A stretch of 64,000 nt of DNA. Source: Trematomus loennbergii (Eukaryota > Chordata > Actinopteri > Perciformes > Nototheniidae). Location: contig JAAOOA010000323.1 of assembly GCA_012861695.1 (NCBI GenBank), positions 191,001 to 255,000 on the forward strand. Direction: 5' to 3'. Below the pieces are notes generated by a model that was given only the letters and a program-made list of their open reading frames with translations, made no database searches and had not been told where the DNA came from. Shown here piece by piece: positions 35,346 through 46,239 of this stretch. A program made the translations under genes and the position numbers. Within the stretch, counting starts at the first letter, position 1. Each line of letters starts with the position of its first letter.

Positions 35346-36351
35346 AGGCCCCGGCTCCACGAGGACGAAAACTGGTTGAATCCGCATATTTCTCATGCGT
35401 ATAGCCCTCTAAGCTCCACGACGCCGTAAGGGAAACGTAGAAACAGACCCGCAAACGACAACGGGTCCAAAGGTGGATAGATCTGGGAACAGAGCGCTCT
35501 GGGGGGTCCAACGGGGCCGTGGAGTCGCCTATACGGTCATTCGTTTTCATAGCCCCGCCTCTCCCCCGCAGGGTTGCTATCGTGCTCCAGTCGCTACTGA
35601 CCATGCTACAGTTCTTTGTGCAACATCTACAGGAGCTCCTCCTTGAATTCAGATTATTTATCTTTATCTCGATATGGACATAAATGCGAGTGAAGTCTAA
35701 TCTGACAGGACGGAGACACGCAGCTCCTGCCGCTGTGATGCAGCGGGAGCAAAACACACACTTCAAGTCAGATCATCACCCTTAGCTATTTTAATGACCT
35801 CTCAAACTAAACTAGTTATAAATATGTTTATTTTTACTGTCGGGTCACTCATTACTGGATCAGCTGCTGCATGAGACAGACACTGACGCTGTGAGAAGAG
35901 AGGAGAAAGAGACAGGCTCCGTGTATTTGATGATTATATATCATGATATCGTCGTTATTCATTTGTTTTAAAGCTCAATAAATAACAATGAAGACCTTTG
36001 ACCGGCACTTTTATAATTTTGTCCGGAAGATTTAAACACGTTGACCGGCGAAAAACTCTGCGCGGATCCCTCGGCCCCCACCCATGGAATAAACAGAAGG
36101 GCAGCCATGACAACCATTCTTCTTCGCTGCTTTTGTGGAGGAAGTTGCTGCTTTTGTGGAGGAAGTTACAGCGCCACGTACAGGTTCGGCATATGTACTG
36201 CAGCTTTTCCAGCGGTTGGATGTAAACGGAGCCGTCTCGTGGAGCTTGACACAATCCGGTGTATATTGCGTGGGGACGGAAGGTTTTTTGCGGTTGCATT
36301 TGCGTTACTCCGATGCGTTTTGCCGTATTTGTCCTCGTGGAGCCGGGGCCT
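35346..36351. mobile_element. ~1.0-kb TIR DNA transposon, non-autonomous
   Basis: The ends AGGCCCCGGCTCCACGAGGA and its complement (36332-36351) are perfect over 20 bp and extend imperfectly beyond. The interior matches window positions 1-130 in reverse. Frames inside (35344-35766, 36041-36447) show no transposase signature. The target duplication is unclear. Confidence 0.75.
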
Positions 36352-36937
36352 CAGAAGGAGCTCCACCAATTTCACACATAAGTGTCGATTTACAGGTCTT
36401 GGGAAGTATGTGTGAAAAACGTTTATAGACCCCTTTTGTTGCTCCAAATGAGGGCTGCTTGAAGCTGATGCTGAACTAGTTTTTCATGATTCCCTTGCAA
36501 TGGCCGGCACTTTGGCCCAAACATGTTTGAACTCAAGCACCAACAAAAAGGTTTTCCAATCCTGTATATGCCAGTAGAAACACATTCAATGGCTCCCTGT
36601 GGAGTTATGTGTTGATCCAACTTTAATATTGTTGGTCAGGGTTTAAATATGTGTCGTCTGGCGTAAGGGTCAATAATATATAAAAAAATGATATACTTCA
36701 AGAGTACTTCAGGAATTCAGCATTGAGCATTGCACGATTTTCAACATTGTCAGGCTCATGATTATCAAAAAAGGAGAAACACTGCACATTTGCTTTTTGC
36801 TAGTAGAGGCTATCCTCAATTTTTACAGGCTCCCACTACCTGTTAGCATCTGGCATCTGTTAGCATCTAGCTCTCCTCTTACAAACATTTAGCCATCCCT
36901 GCTTATACAACATCTTGACGCAGTTTGTCATTGGTGC

Positions 36938-38464
36938 ATGGGGACAGTAATTTCCCTAAACCTTTCACACTCAAGAATGCCATCAAACCACCCTGAGGAT
37001 GATGTGCTACTTCAAATAGCAAATAAACAGATAACAGACCTTAAGGAGGATATCCGACGGCTTTCTGACGAGCTGAAAGAAAAAGAGTCTCTCGTGTCGG
37101 GTCTCATGGAGGTAGCATCGGTGCAGTCTAAACAGCTTGCCTCGTTCAGTACAACTATCCATGACACAGTTCTGTGGGATCCTTCCACCTGTCCACGGCC
37201 TTCCGAGAGCTCGACACCTAGCCACCAGCAGTCGTGGTCTGAAGTGGTGCGCAGGAGCTTTTTGAATGGGGTAACTTCACCGCCTCGCCTGGGCCTTCAG
37301 AACCGCTTCGCGGCCCTGTCCGACAATCCGGTCCATCCAGTTGATGCTCCCGCGGCACTGACCCGTCCAGATGATCCGGCCCGTCCAGCTGGTGCTCCCG
37401 CGGCACCGACCCGTCCAGATATGCACCCTGCCGCCTCTGCAACTTCTGCGCCGGCAGCCGACAGCATTTGTGCTGCTACCCAGGCCACTGTGGAGTCAAC
37501 TCGGCGTCCCTCATCCCGTCCGGCGATCACCTCTTCACGTCGTAGACTCCTCAAAGAGGCCGTGCTGAGACACTCGGGAAGTTTTTCGGGTCCTGAGCCG
37601 GCAAGGAAATCCTCTCCGAGCCCAGCTGTTCCTGCACGGTCTCCACATCCTCAATCACCGGCACCTCCTCGTCCCCTGTTCGCCCCAACCACATTAATAA
37701 TCGGGGATTCCATAACCAGAAACATCCGATTTTTCAACGCGGCCACACGCTGCCTCCCTGGAGCCACAGTCCCGGTAATCCTGGATAAACTCCCGGGGCT
37801 GCTGCACTCACTCCCGTCATCTGTCAATAGACTAATTGTCCACTTTGGGTCGAATGACACAGCCCGCCAGCAGTCAGAGCTGACAAAAAAAGATTTTGAG
37901 AAACCTTTTAATCTTCTACGGAGCTGTGAAAAGTCGGTTTTTATCTCAGGTCCGATCCCAACGCTGGCCCGCGGAGCAGGGCGTTTCAGTAGGATCCTCA
38001 GCCTCCACACTTGGCTCCTATCCGCTCACGATTTAGGTTTTATTGACAATTTTAATCTATTCTGGGACCGACCCGCCCTCTTCAACACTGATGGAATCCA
38101 CCCCAGCAGGTTGCACAACAGTGCAGCTGTTCTTATAGAATCAACCCCTCCCAACTTTAGTTTTATTAGTCAGGCAAGACTGCATAAGAAAGGGGGTGGA
38201 GTTGCTATTTTGTTTAATGATTTATTTCAATGCAAGCAGACTACGTATGGAAACTTTGCTTCTTTTGAATATGTGGTCCTTCAGCTGAAATGCTCCTCTC
38301 GAGCTCTGTTCCTAAACATCTACAGACCACCCAAATACTGTGCAAGCTTTTTAGATGATTTTACCAAGTTACTGTCTATAGTGTGTATTGACTTTGACCG
38401 TTTAATCATCGTTGGTGATTTTAATATCCATGTTGACAATCCCCAGGACAGAGGGGCTAAATAA
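36938..38464 (+). CDS. L2 LINE ORF1 esterase fused in frame to ORF2 endonuclease fragment
   Basis: 508 residues. The N-terminal part has a short coiled-coil-like region, then a long Pro/Ala/Ser-rich stretch. An SGNH-esterase-type domain follows: GDSITRN (nucleophile block), HFGSNDTARQQ, then DGIHPS near residue 390. Directly after this the sequence becomes endonuclease-like (GGGVAILFNDLF, then LIIVGDFNIHVD). The C-terminal end of ORF1 and the N-terminal catalytic part of the endonuclease are missing, which points to an internal deletion that joined the two ORFs in frame. The frame ends at TAA, where the homologous frame continues into 38465 onward. Confidence 0.8.
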   Translation: MGTVISLNLSHSRMPSNHPEDDVLLQIANKQITDLKEDIRRLSDELKEKESLVSGLMEVASVQSKQLASFSTTIHDTVLWDPSTCPRPSESSTPSHQQSWSEVVRRSFLNGVTSPPRLGLQNRFAALSDNPVHPVDAPAALTRPDDPARPAGAPAAPTRPDMHPAASATSAPAADSICAATQATVESTRRPSSRPAITSSRRRLLKEAVLRHSGSFSGPEPARKSSPSPAVPARSPHPQSPAPPRPLFAPTTLIIGDSITRNIRFFNAATRCLPGATVPVILDKLPGLLHSLPSSVNRLIVHFGSNDTARQQSELTKKDFEKPFNLLRSCEKSVFISGPIPTLARGAGRFSRILSLHTWLLSAHDLGFIDNFNLFWDRPALFNTDGIHPSRLHNSAAVLIESTPPNFSFISQARLHKKGGGVAILFNDLFQCKQTTYGNFASFEYVVLQLKCSSRALFLNIYRPPKYCASFLDDFTKLLSIVCIDFDRLIIVGDFNIHVDNPQDRGAK

Positions 38465-38578
38465 CTGTTTTGTGTTATCGACAATGTTGGACTGACTCAG
38501 CATGTCAAGGGTCCGACGCACAATAAGGGGCACACTCTGGACTTAATTATCTCAAAGGGTCTGAACATTTCTAAGCTT

Positions 38579-39544
38579 GTGGTGACTGATGTTGCGCTCT
38601 CCGATCATTCCTGTGTTTTCTTTGAGAGCTCTATTACTGTCCATACAGTTTTTAAGAAAGAGGTAACCACTAGACGTCACTTAACTGAAAATGCAGAGGA
38701 AATGTTTGCTCAGATTTTTACTCCCTCAATTGCCCATGCTAACGTCTCAGTAAATGAGCTAGTTGATCATTTTAATTCCAAAATAACAAATGTCATGGAT
38801 ACCATCGCTCCCATTAAAACAAAGGACGTATCTAGCAAGAAAAAATCTCCATGGAGAAAGGCCATGACTGTGAGAACAACAAAAACTGAGTGCAGAAAAG
38901 CTGAACGTAGGTGGAGAAAAACAAATCTCCAAGTTTACTTCGAAATATATAAAGAGAGACTCTGCGTCTATAATCAGGAAATAAAAAAGGCACAACAGTC
39001 TTTCTTTTCTGACATCATTACCAAAAATAAAAACAACTCACGTGCCTTGTTTGCTTCCGACAGACTAACAAACCCCCCAGTGTCAGTAGCTTCAGAATTT
39101 CGATGCACCAGGGCGTGCAATGAATTTGTCTTCTTCACTGACAAAATCATGAAAATTAGACAGGCAGTCAGTGCCTCTGCATCAGGTACAGCAAATGTGC
39201 TGTCCCTATGTTCACCTAAAGTCAATCCAGACATCATGACACGTCTGAAAAATGCTAATGACCTGGAAGACATTATTCAACATCTGAAATCCTCCTCCTG
39301 TAGCCTCAATATTATTCCGACAGGATTTTTCAAAACTGTTTTTCACTGCATGGCCTCAGATATACTTCACATAGTAAACAAGTCTCTTCAAACAGGTGTA
39401 TTTCCGCAGGCCCTGAAAACTGCAGTAATTAAACCGCTCCTAAAAAAGCATAACTTAGACACAACCGTAATGAATAATTACAGGCCAATATCAAACCTTC
39501 CTTTTTTAAGCAAATTGATGAAAAAGTTGTTTTTCAACAGATGA
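38579..39544 (+). CDS. L2 LINE ORF2 fragment: end of endonuclease to RT N-terminus
   Basis: Begins in the endonuclease terminal motif region (VALSDHSCVFFE) and passes through the connector (HLTENAEEMFAQIF). It enters RT with AVIKPLLKKHNLD and NNYRPISNLPFLSK. It ends at a stop at 39542, immediately before the next RT piece. Not an independent gene. Confidence 0.8.
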   Translation: MVTDVALSDHSCVFFESSITVHTVFKKEVTTRRHLTENAEEMFAQIFTPSIAHANVSVNELVDHFNSKITNVMDTIAPIKTKDVSSKKKSPWRKAMTVRTTKTECRKAERRWRKTNLQVYFEIYKERLCVYNQEIKKAQQSFFSDIITKNKNNSRALFASDRLTNPPVSVASEFRCTRACNEFVFFTDKIMKIRQAVSASASGTANVLSLCSPKVNPDIMTRLKNANDLEDIIQHLKSSSCSLNIIPTGFFKTVFHCMASDILHIVNKSLQTGVFPQALKTAVIKPLLKKHNLDTTVMNNYRPISNLPFLSKLMKKLFFNR

Positions 39545-39795
39545 GTCATTTCATGTTTTTAAATGACGGTTTTTATGTGTTTCAGTCGGGCTTTAGACCT
39601 GACCACAGCACTGAAACTGCACTTGTAAAGGTCTTAAATGACATTCATTTGAACACAGACAGTGGCAGAATATCAGTGTTAGTATTATTAGATCTCAGCG
39701 CTGCCTTTGACACTGTTGACCACAACATATTGCTAGACCGTCTAGAAAACTGGGTGGGAGTTTCAGGAACAGCTCTAAATTGGTTTAGTACCTAC
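39541..39795 (+). CDS. L2 LINE RT fragment before the MITE insertion
   Basis: Encodes SGFRPDHSTETALVKVLND and LDLSAAFDTVDHNIL, RT motifs with the first catalytic aspartate, up to LNWFSTY. The codon after TAC is lost where the MITE begins. Confidence 0.8.
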
Positions 39796-40172
39796 GTAAG
39801 TTTGAGAAACCGGCTCGAGATCGCTAAAATTTGAAAATACACAACCGGAGAAAATCTGCCACTTCCTTACAGAGCCCCTCCTCCAACACACACGAACGCG
39901 CACATGACCAATGAGGGCACGAGATAAGTTTGTGCACAGATGGAAGGCTGACAGGCAGGTAGGCCATCCAGTTATTTTAGCCGGGCCGGCTCAGATGATT
40001 GGTCGTGCTTTTTACAATACTACGGCTTCCACAGATGACGTTTTTTTTATGGATTTTTTGTCAAAGCACTTCAGATATTCATTGCTATCGGGATGTTAAG
40101 AGCATTCCATGGAATATAACAAAAAGTGTATCTCGAGCCGGTTTCTCAAACTTACCTACCCTACCTTTAAAG
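39796..40172. mobile_element. Second copy of the TTAA-type MITE, inserted in the L2 RT
   Basis: Inverted ends GTAAGTTTGAGAAACCGGCT (left) and AGCCGGTTTCTCAAACTTAC (right). The right end continues CTACCCTACCT followed by TTAA, as in the copy at 1759-1925. The left end lacks about 15 bp, including its TTAA. Restoring TTAAAG between TAC and GAC gives the RT reading Tyr-Leu-Lys-Asp, so TTAA was the target site. Confidence 0.75.
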
Positions 40173-41162
40173 GACAGAAAAAACGTTGTCTCAATAGGCA
40201 ACTACACATCAACTTTGACAAATATGTCATGCGGGGTTCCTCAAGGCTCCATCTTAGGACTTTTGCTTTTTAATATTTATATGCTACCTCTGGCTGAAAT
40301 TATTAAAAAGAGCGATCTAAGCTATCACATCTATGCAGACGACACCCAGATTTATTTTAAAATCACACCAGGAGGCTATTCTCAGATTAGAACACTGAGC
40401 AAGTGCATTGAGCACATCACTGACTGGATGACTCAGAACTTTCTCCAATTGAACAAACAAAAAACTGAGATCATTGTTTTTGGAGGAAAGAAGGACCGAT
40501 CAAAAGTAATCGCAGAGCTTCAGACGGCAGACTACAAAACCACTAATAAAGCCAGAAATCTAGGTATAGTGATGGACTCAGACCTGAATTTTAACAGCCA
40601 CATTACAACAGCTATTAGGTCTGCATACTATCACCTGAAGAATATATCGAGGATTAAAAAACTAATGTCACAACAGGACTTAGAAAAGCTTGTCCATGCT
40701 TTTATTTTCAGTAGACTCGACTACTGCAATAGTGTATTCACAGGGCTGACTAAAAAATCCTTCAGAAAGCTGCAGCTGATTCAGAACGCTGCTGCACGTG
40801 TCCTCACTAACACTAAAAGAGTGGATCACATCAGTCCGGTTCTGAAATCTTTACATTGGCTTCCAGTCGGCCAAATAATTGATTTTAAAGTGCTATTGCT
40901 AGTTTTTAAATCATTACATGGTTTAGGACCAAAGTATATTGTTGAACTCCTACACAATTACGAGCCATCAAGGTGCCTCAGGTCTTCTGGGACGGGTCTG
41001 CTATCGGTTCCGAGAGTAACAACAAAACATGGAGAGGCAGCATTTAGCTATTATGCCCCGACACTCTGGAACAAACTACCCAAATCATGCACGTCCGCAG
41101 AAACGCTTACCATTTTTAAATCGACACTAAAAACATATCTCTTTGCCGCTGCTTTTAATTGA
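40173..41162 (+). CDS. L2 LINE RT C-terminal part
   Basis: Carries CGVPQGSILG, the catalytic YADDTQIY and the C-terminal region (FSRLDYCNSVFTGL, LQLIQNAAARVLT, SLHWLPV) that closes L2/CR1-type ORF2 proteins, ending at a natural stop at 41162. Upstream the frame continues open through the MITE. Confidence 0.85.
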   Translation, partial: DRKNVVSIGNYTSTLTNMSCGVPQGSILGLLLFNIYMLPLAEIIKKSDLSYHIYADDTQIYFKITPGGYSQIRTLSKCIEHITDWMTQNFLQLNKQKTEIIVFGGKKDRSKVIAELQTADYKTTNKARNLGIVMDSDLNFNSHITTAIRSAYYHLKNISRIKKLMSQQDLEKLVHAFIFSRLDYCNSVFTGLTKKSFRKLQLIQNAAARVLTNTKRVDHISPVLKSLHWLPVGQIIDFKVLLLVFKSLHGLGPKYIVELLHNYEPSRCLRSSGTGLLSVPRVTTKHGEAAFSYYAPTLWNKLPKSCTSAETLTIFKSTLKTYLFAAAFN

Positions 41163-41582
41163 GCTGCTCATATTCGAACTACAGTATGCCTTTTAAACAT
41201 GTATTGTATACCTGTGGTGTTTATTTGTATTATTTTATTTATCTTTGCTTTGTAATACCTGTTGTAAAATGCCATTATATAATATGTTTTTACTGTATTT
41301 ATTCCTAAAAGTATTTTAATTTGTTTTGTAAAGCACTTTGAATTGTCGCGTACAGAAAGGTGCTATATAAAAAAACTTGCCTTGCCTTGCCTTAAAGGGA
41401 AACAGGCTGCAGCTACCTTTAAAAAACAAACATATGCAGTACAACTCCACAAGACCTGTTACAGACTTTGGTGTGTACAATTGGTGGAACTGCCCTAAAC
41501 TAACCATTTCTTCTCTGCTTGGTTGATTCTTGCACTTTTCTTTGGTTTTCTTGCTGTTTTTTATCCTCTTTGAATCGTCAAG

Positions 41583-41714
41583 GCCCCAATCCCTTCGTCT
41601 CACCTGCTTGTCCTGCTGGAGTTTCGTCAGCTCAACCTGCTGTCCTGCCCTCTCTCCTTGTCTAAGCAGCTATTCCGACACTACCTCCCTCTGAAAGGAT
41701 GCAACGAAGCAAAG
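41583..41714 (+). pseudogene. NLR gene, NACHT exon 2
   Basis: 132 bp, phase 0 at both ends, bounded by GAATCGTCAAG (acceptor) and GCAAAG/GTATGC (donor). Encodes HLLVLLEFRQLNLLSCPLSL followed by a block ending LPLKGCNEAK. The EFRQLNL motif after Walker A is characteristic of NLRC5/CIITA-like NACHT domains. Confidence 0.7.
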
Positions 41715-42156
41715 GTATGCAGATAGAAACACCTGAACACGGCCTTCATAAATCAGGACTTTTCTGATTGTACATTGGAAAGTAGTACTTTAAACATCAG
41801 ATTACATTTAGAATAGTATAATCATACTGTTGTCAGGTTGGTTGGCTGGGCCTGTATTCATATTCCAATATTTTGAATTGAAATATTCCAAAAAACTAAA
41901 CCAAGAAATGGGACATTAGTGTCTCACAAAACAAATAGGGCCTAGTGTTGGTCCTGAAAGTTCAATTCATACATTTACAAAAATAACTCTTAAAAATCTA
42001 ATTGAAATGACCCGTTATAAATTAAAGAATAGTTTATCTTTGAGATCAGATAAGAAAATTAGGTAGTTAGGGCAGGATAAAAGTTACCAAGTAAAAGTAT
42101 GTAGACTCAAGCGAGTCGTTTTTCAAAATTCCTCATGTTTTCTGTTTTCTGAGCAG

Positions 42157-42495
42157 AGAGCCATTGTGGATTACCTCATCTCCAATCCAGAGCAAAGCTG
42201 TTGGGGGCTGGATGGCTATAACGAGTTTCACAGCAAAATCACCAAACAAGAGTTGCACGGAGAGCCGTTGGACGCAGACAAGTCTCTGCCTGTTTCAGAC
42301 CTGGTCTCAGGGCTGTTAAATCGGTAGCTTCTTCCAGGATGTACCGTGGTGGTCACCTGTCATGCAAGAACTGTCAGCGAGATGGAAGGCTTATCCGACA
42401 AAGTGGGGCATCTGCTGGGGTGGGACCGCCATGAAATCAAGGAGTATGTGGACAATTTCTTTGGATTAAAAGCTGAAAACATGTTTACATTGTGA
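42157..42495 (+). pseudogene. NLR gene, NACHT Walker B exon with in-frame stop
   Basis: Acceptor TTTTCTGAGCAG ends at 42156. The frame encodes IVDYLISNPEQSCWGLDGYN (Walker B region), DLVSGLLNR, a TAG stop (42325-42327), then LLPGCTVVVTCHARTVSE and GWDRHEIKEYVDNFFG. The block around the stop is otherwise well conserved with NACHT domains, so the stop is either a mutation or a base error. The 3' boundary is uncertain; the frame ends near 42495 without a clear donor. Confidence 0.7.
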
Positions 42496-42621
42496 TATTT
42501 GTTATTCTGCTTTGCATGTCTGTAGAAAATTTGAATGCGTATGCTGCTTTCCAAGTTTCAGGAAATATCGCCGGATGATGTTTTCATCCACCAAACACTG
42601 GAACATGCAGCAGGACTATTT

Positions 42622-42787
<166 letters not shown>

Positions 42788-42794
42788 TAGGATG

Positions 42795-43005
42795 TACTCC
42801 TTTCTCAGACCATTTACATGCACAAACACATATAACAGACTACAGGAGAGGGGAAACCCCAAAAAGCATAATAGGGCCCCTTTCTTGCTAGTTTTGATTT
42901 GGATAGAACTCGTATAATGCAATCCCTCAACCTTTTTCACCTTCACATATTTTAAGTTACTCTGGGTTACCTTTGCTCTGCTTTAAGATGGCCTGGGCTT
43001 CGCCA
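42795..43005. repeat. Interspersed repeat, copy 1 (partner at 44905-45115)
   Basis: Shares AACCCCAAAAAGCATAATAG, CATATAATGC and a block ending GGGCTTC with 44905-45115 in the same orientation. It looks like one end of a DNA transposon present in two copies on either side of the last NLR exons. Confidence 0.7.
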
Positions 43006-43202
43006 TGCTGTGTCACATAAGATCACTAAACTGCATATAATAACAAGAATCATAACAGATGCAATAAAAAATCAAACTTGAGAGACAGGACTATGTCAAT
43101 CAAGCCTGTTTGAAAAGGCTCCCGCAGTCATAAAATAGGTCTGATAAAGCATAACAAGCAAAAACAACTATTCTATGGGTTTAAGATTACTGTGATATCT
43201 GT

Positions 43203-43375
43203 GGATTAGGGGGGTATATGCGCTGACCTATCAGGCAAAGGGTCAGTGGTTTAACCCCAGCCTCTCGGATTACATGTTGAAGTGTCCTTGGGCAAGATAC
43301 TTAACCCCAAACTGCTCCATTGAGCATTGAAGTGTATGTAAGTCACTTTGGATAAAAGTGTAAGCTAATTACATG
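43203..43375. mobile_element. tRNA-derived SINE
   Basis: A tRNA-like head (GCGCTGACCTATCAGGCAAA, then GTGGTTTAACCCCAGCC resembling a B box) is followed by GAAGTGTCCTTGGGCAAGAT and TCACTTTGGATAAAAGTGT. These are familiar from fish tRNA-SINEs. Confidence 0.75.
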
Positions 43376-43470
43376 TTATACCAATCATTTCTTAATTGAT
43401 GTCTTAACTGCATGGGTCACTCATCACACAAAGCTATCGGGCCGCAAGCAGCAGATCTTCTTCTTTCCAG

Positions 43471-43729
43471 CCGACACCTCCCCGCCATGTCGTCCCTCCC
43501 TGGAAGAGGAAATGACGACATATTGACAGATGGAACGAATGGTAGAGCCCAGCCAACTCCAACAGAAGCCCAGATACCCCCCACCCTTACCCAGATCTAC
43601 CTCACTGTGCTCTGTGCATTGCTCAGCCGTGACCCTGACGCAACAGAGTGCAACGAAGGGTCAAAGGCCACGTCACTTCCACAGAGTAGAGCACTGAACA
43701 TTAATAACCTCTCGGCACTCCATAAATAA
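43471..43729 (+). pseudogene. NLR gene, post-NACHT helical-domain exon
   Basis: A strong acceptor, TCTTCTTCTTTCCAG, ends at 43470. In phase 2 the exon encodes a variable Gly/Asn-rich segment and then QIPPTLTQIYLTVLCALLSR. That is the 'P-x-T-L-T-x-x-Y' helix conserved after the NACHT in NLR proteins. No obvious donor was seen before the stop at 43727-43729, so the 3' boundary is approximate. Confidence 0.6.
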
Positions 43730-44397
43730 CATTTAATTTCAATCTATTTGATTGACAAAGTTAATTCAGAGTCTGATCTCCGGTTATGAAAAGCATTTTG
43801 TACAAAGGGAACTGGAATCCTGCGAGATTTCTTTCAAACAAATAAAAAACTGTCCAACCGAATAATCCAGAATCCAATCAAATTCATAAAAATCAGCCCA
43901 CCAGGGATACTAAATGGCCACATTCTGGTTAAAACTGCAATTTTGGATCCTGAAAATGGCAGAAATTGATTCAGCATCCTCAATGACCCCCAAAACTACA
44001 CCAATATCGTCCAAAAAGACAGTTTTAAACTATTGTCTGCATAGGCTATAATGGTAATGAATGCAAATTAACGCCATTAACGCAATTAACGCAATCTGGC
44101 AGTTGCTATGTGCTCGGGATCCGTACTATAAATATCTAATATACAACTATGGGGTACTCAACATTTCCGTGTTCACAATACAACTCTATGAGCTGTCAAC
44201 TAGATCAAACTCCTGGCAAGATTTATGAGCCAAGATAGCACAACAACCTCAAAATGTCGACAGAGAAAGCTACTAGTGCAACATATTCATTTAATGAGTT
44301 CATTTCCAACAGTTGCATCTTCTCATCATCATTCATTATATAAAGTATCAGTGCAGCAGATGTTTTTTTATTATTTGTGTTTTCTGTCTCTGTGCAG

Positions 44398-44534
44398 TGT
44401 TGTGTGCACTCTGGGTCGGTACCGATCTGAGTTGTGTGAGCTGAGGCGTAGAGGAGAGCAGGATCCTCTTTATGAAAGAAGACATTTCTCTGGAGGTTTT
44501 GGACTTTTCTATCAGGACAGGACTCTTCTCACAG
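44398..44534 (+). pseudogene. NLR gene, second helical-domain exon, frameshifted
   Basis: Bounded by TTTCTGTCTCTGTGCAG and TCACAG/GTCAGG. In its first part phase 2 gives LGRYRSELCEL. From about 44440 the matching frame shifts and gives GVEESRILFMKEDI and EVLDFSIRTGLFSQ, the typical NLR HD2 wording. A deletion of part of the usual 'AxLAW' helix explains the shift. Leucine-rich repeats expected downstream were not found before 46 kb. Confidence 0.6.
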
Positions 44535-44904
44535 GTCAGGCAATGCGTGGACAATAAGTTTGATTGAGTGTTAACGGTTTCTTCTGAAACTAGGGGGCGG
44601 TATTAGTTGTGTATGGAGGCAGGGTTTTCAGGGGGTGGTGTATGTGTCTGTGTCTATTTTGGGAGAGCATCTGTCGCCACACTTTCTTTAAACCATAATT
44701 AGGTTTGCTCAGTGAGCAACACATGTAGAACACATGTTCGGGAAGCATGAAACATGTTATCACTCAACATTGGAGAGGAATACTCATGCATTTGTATTGG
44801 GAGTGAAATAAGATCCGCTTTACCTTGAGTGATGGGGTATCTGCACTATTCTATAGTATAAACAACCACAATCAATCCCTCTGGAACAAACTTTGGGATT
44901 TTAG

Positions 44905-45115
44905 CCTTTGCAGACCAATATCTTGCACAAAAACCTGTATAACACACTACAGAAAGGGAAAACCCCAAAAAGCATAATAGGGCCACTTTAAAGTTTGATT
45001 CAGGTATAGCTCATATAATGCGATTACCTGTGCACTTTGAAATCGCCTTTGCACACCTTCACATGTCTTAAAGTATTCTAGTTGACCTCTACCCTGCATG
45101 AAGCTGGGCTTCTAG
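44905..45115. repeat. Interspersed repeat, copy 2 (partner at 42795-43005)
   Basis: See the partner copy; the order of matching blocks is the same. It ends just before a LINE fragment. Confidence 0.7.
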
Positions 45116-45194
45116 AGGATTCTAGAGTTGTAATAGCTTTGGTGACAAAAGAAATTGGTTTAAAAACAATTAACCGTAAATAAACATCCTCTTT

Positions 45195-46230
45195 CTACTG
45201 TACTGCCCCTGGGTTCAATTCTCACTAAACACAACATTCCCTTCCACTGTTACGCCGACGATGTACAGATCTATCTGCCTCTCAAAGCACATGTAAAACA
45301 CTCACTACAGCCGTTGATGGACTGCTTGACAGAGATTAAATCCTGGCAGAGCAAAAATGTCCTTAACCTCAACGAGAGCAAGACAGAGGTCATCTTTTTT
45401 GGACCCCAACCTCCAGCCTCTCCGTTTGATATTCTGGGTTCTCTCAATGAAAACATCCTCCCTTCTGTTATGAACCTTGGAGTGACTTTCGATAGCGCCT
45501 TTAAATTCGATAAGCAGGTCAGCTCCATAGTCAAAACCTGCTTTTTTAAAATAAGACTATTGGCCAAGACCAAGTCCTTTTTATCTTTTAAAGACCTAGA
45601 AAGGGTCATTAATGCCTTCGTTACCTCGAGACTGGACAACGGCAACGCTCTTTATGTGGGTATGGACCAGGCCTCAATTAAACGCCTGCAGCTAGTCAAA
45701 CGCAGCTGCACGTCTTCTGACTGGCCACAAAAGGCGTGACCACATCACCCCAATTCTGGCCTCACTACACTGGCTTCCAGTTCAGTTCCGAATTGATTTT
45801 AAAATAATTGTATTTGTTTTCAAAGCCCTAAATGGGCTGGCTCCAGCCTATATAGCCGAACTCCTCCAGCGCTACACCCCAGCCAAGCTTTAAGGTCTGC
45901 TGACCAGCTGCTGCTGGTAGTGCCAAGACCAGGCTCAAAACCCGAGGGCACCGAGCCTTCGCAGCAGCTGGCCCGAGGCTCTGGAACACTCTGCCCCTCC
46001 ATGTGAGGTCGGCCAGACCCTAGGGGTTTAAATCCTCACTAAAGACTGACTTCTTCTCTCTGGCCTTCTAGTCAGAGCGGAGTATGACACCTGACTTGTG
46101 TTTTTGTTTTATATTTCTATTTTAAATTATTGTCTTTTCTTGTGATTGTAGTAATGTGTTTTTATTACTGTTCAGCACTTTGGCTCGACCAAAAATCGTT
46201 TTTAAATGTGCTATATAATAAAATGATTTG
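45195..46230 (+). mobile_element. LINE fragment, RT C-terminal half and 3' UTR (L2/CR1 type)
   Basis: Starts at the catalytic block (CYADDVQIYLPL near 45247). It continues in an open frame 45314-45739 with NLNESKTEVIFFGPQ, LGVTFDSAFKFDKQ and FVTSRLDNGNALYVG. After a frameshift near 45735 the LASLHWLPVQFRIDFK-type end is readable to about 45890. The 3' end reads AAATGTGCTATATAATAAAA. It is clearly different from the L2 copy at 36.9-41.4 kb and is truncated at the 5' end. Confidence 0.8.
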
Positions 46231-46239
46231 ATTTTTACA

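Larger units (their letters stand above)
36938..41395 (+). mobile_element. L2-clade LINE, degenerate, with nested MITE
   Basis: A non-LTR retrotransposon with an ORF1-type esterase, parts of an apurinic endonuclease, reverse transcriptase (YADDTQIY motif) and a 3' UTR ending in TTGCC repeats (41377-41393). That tail is characteristic of fish L2 elements. It lies in the same orientation as the NLR exons and within an intron of that gene. Stops and shifts occur near 38461 and 39541. A 377-bp MITE interrupts the RT at 39796. The 5' boundary is not clear; 36660-36937 may belong to it. Confidence 0.85.
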
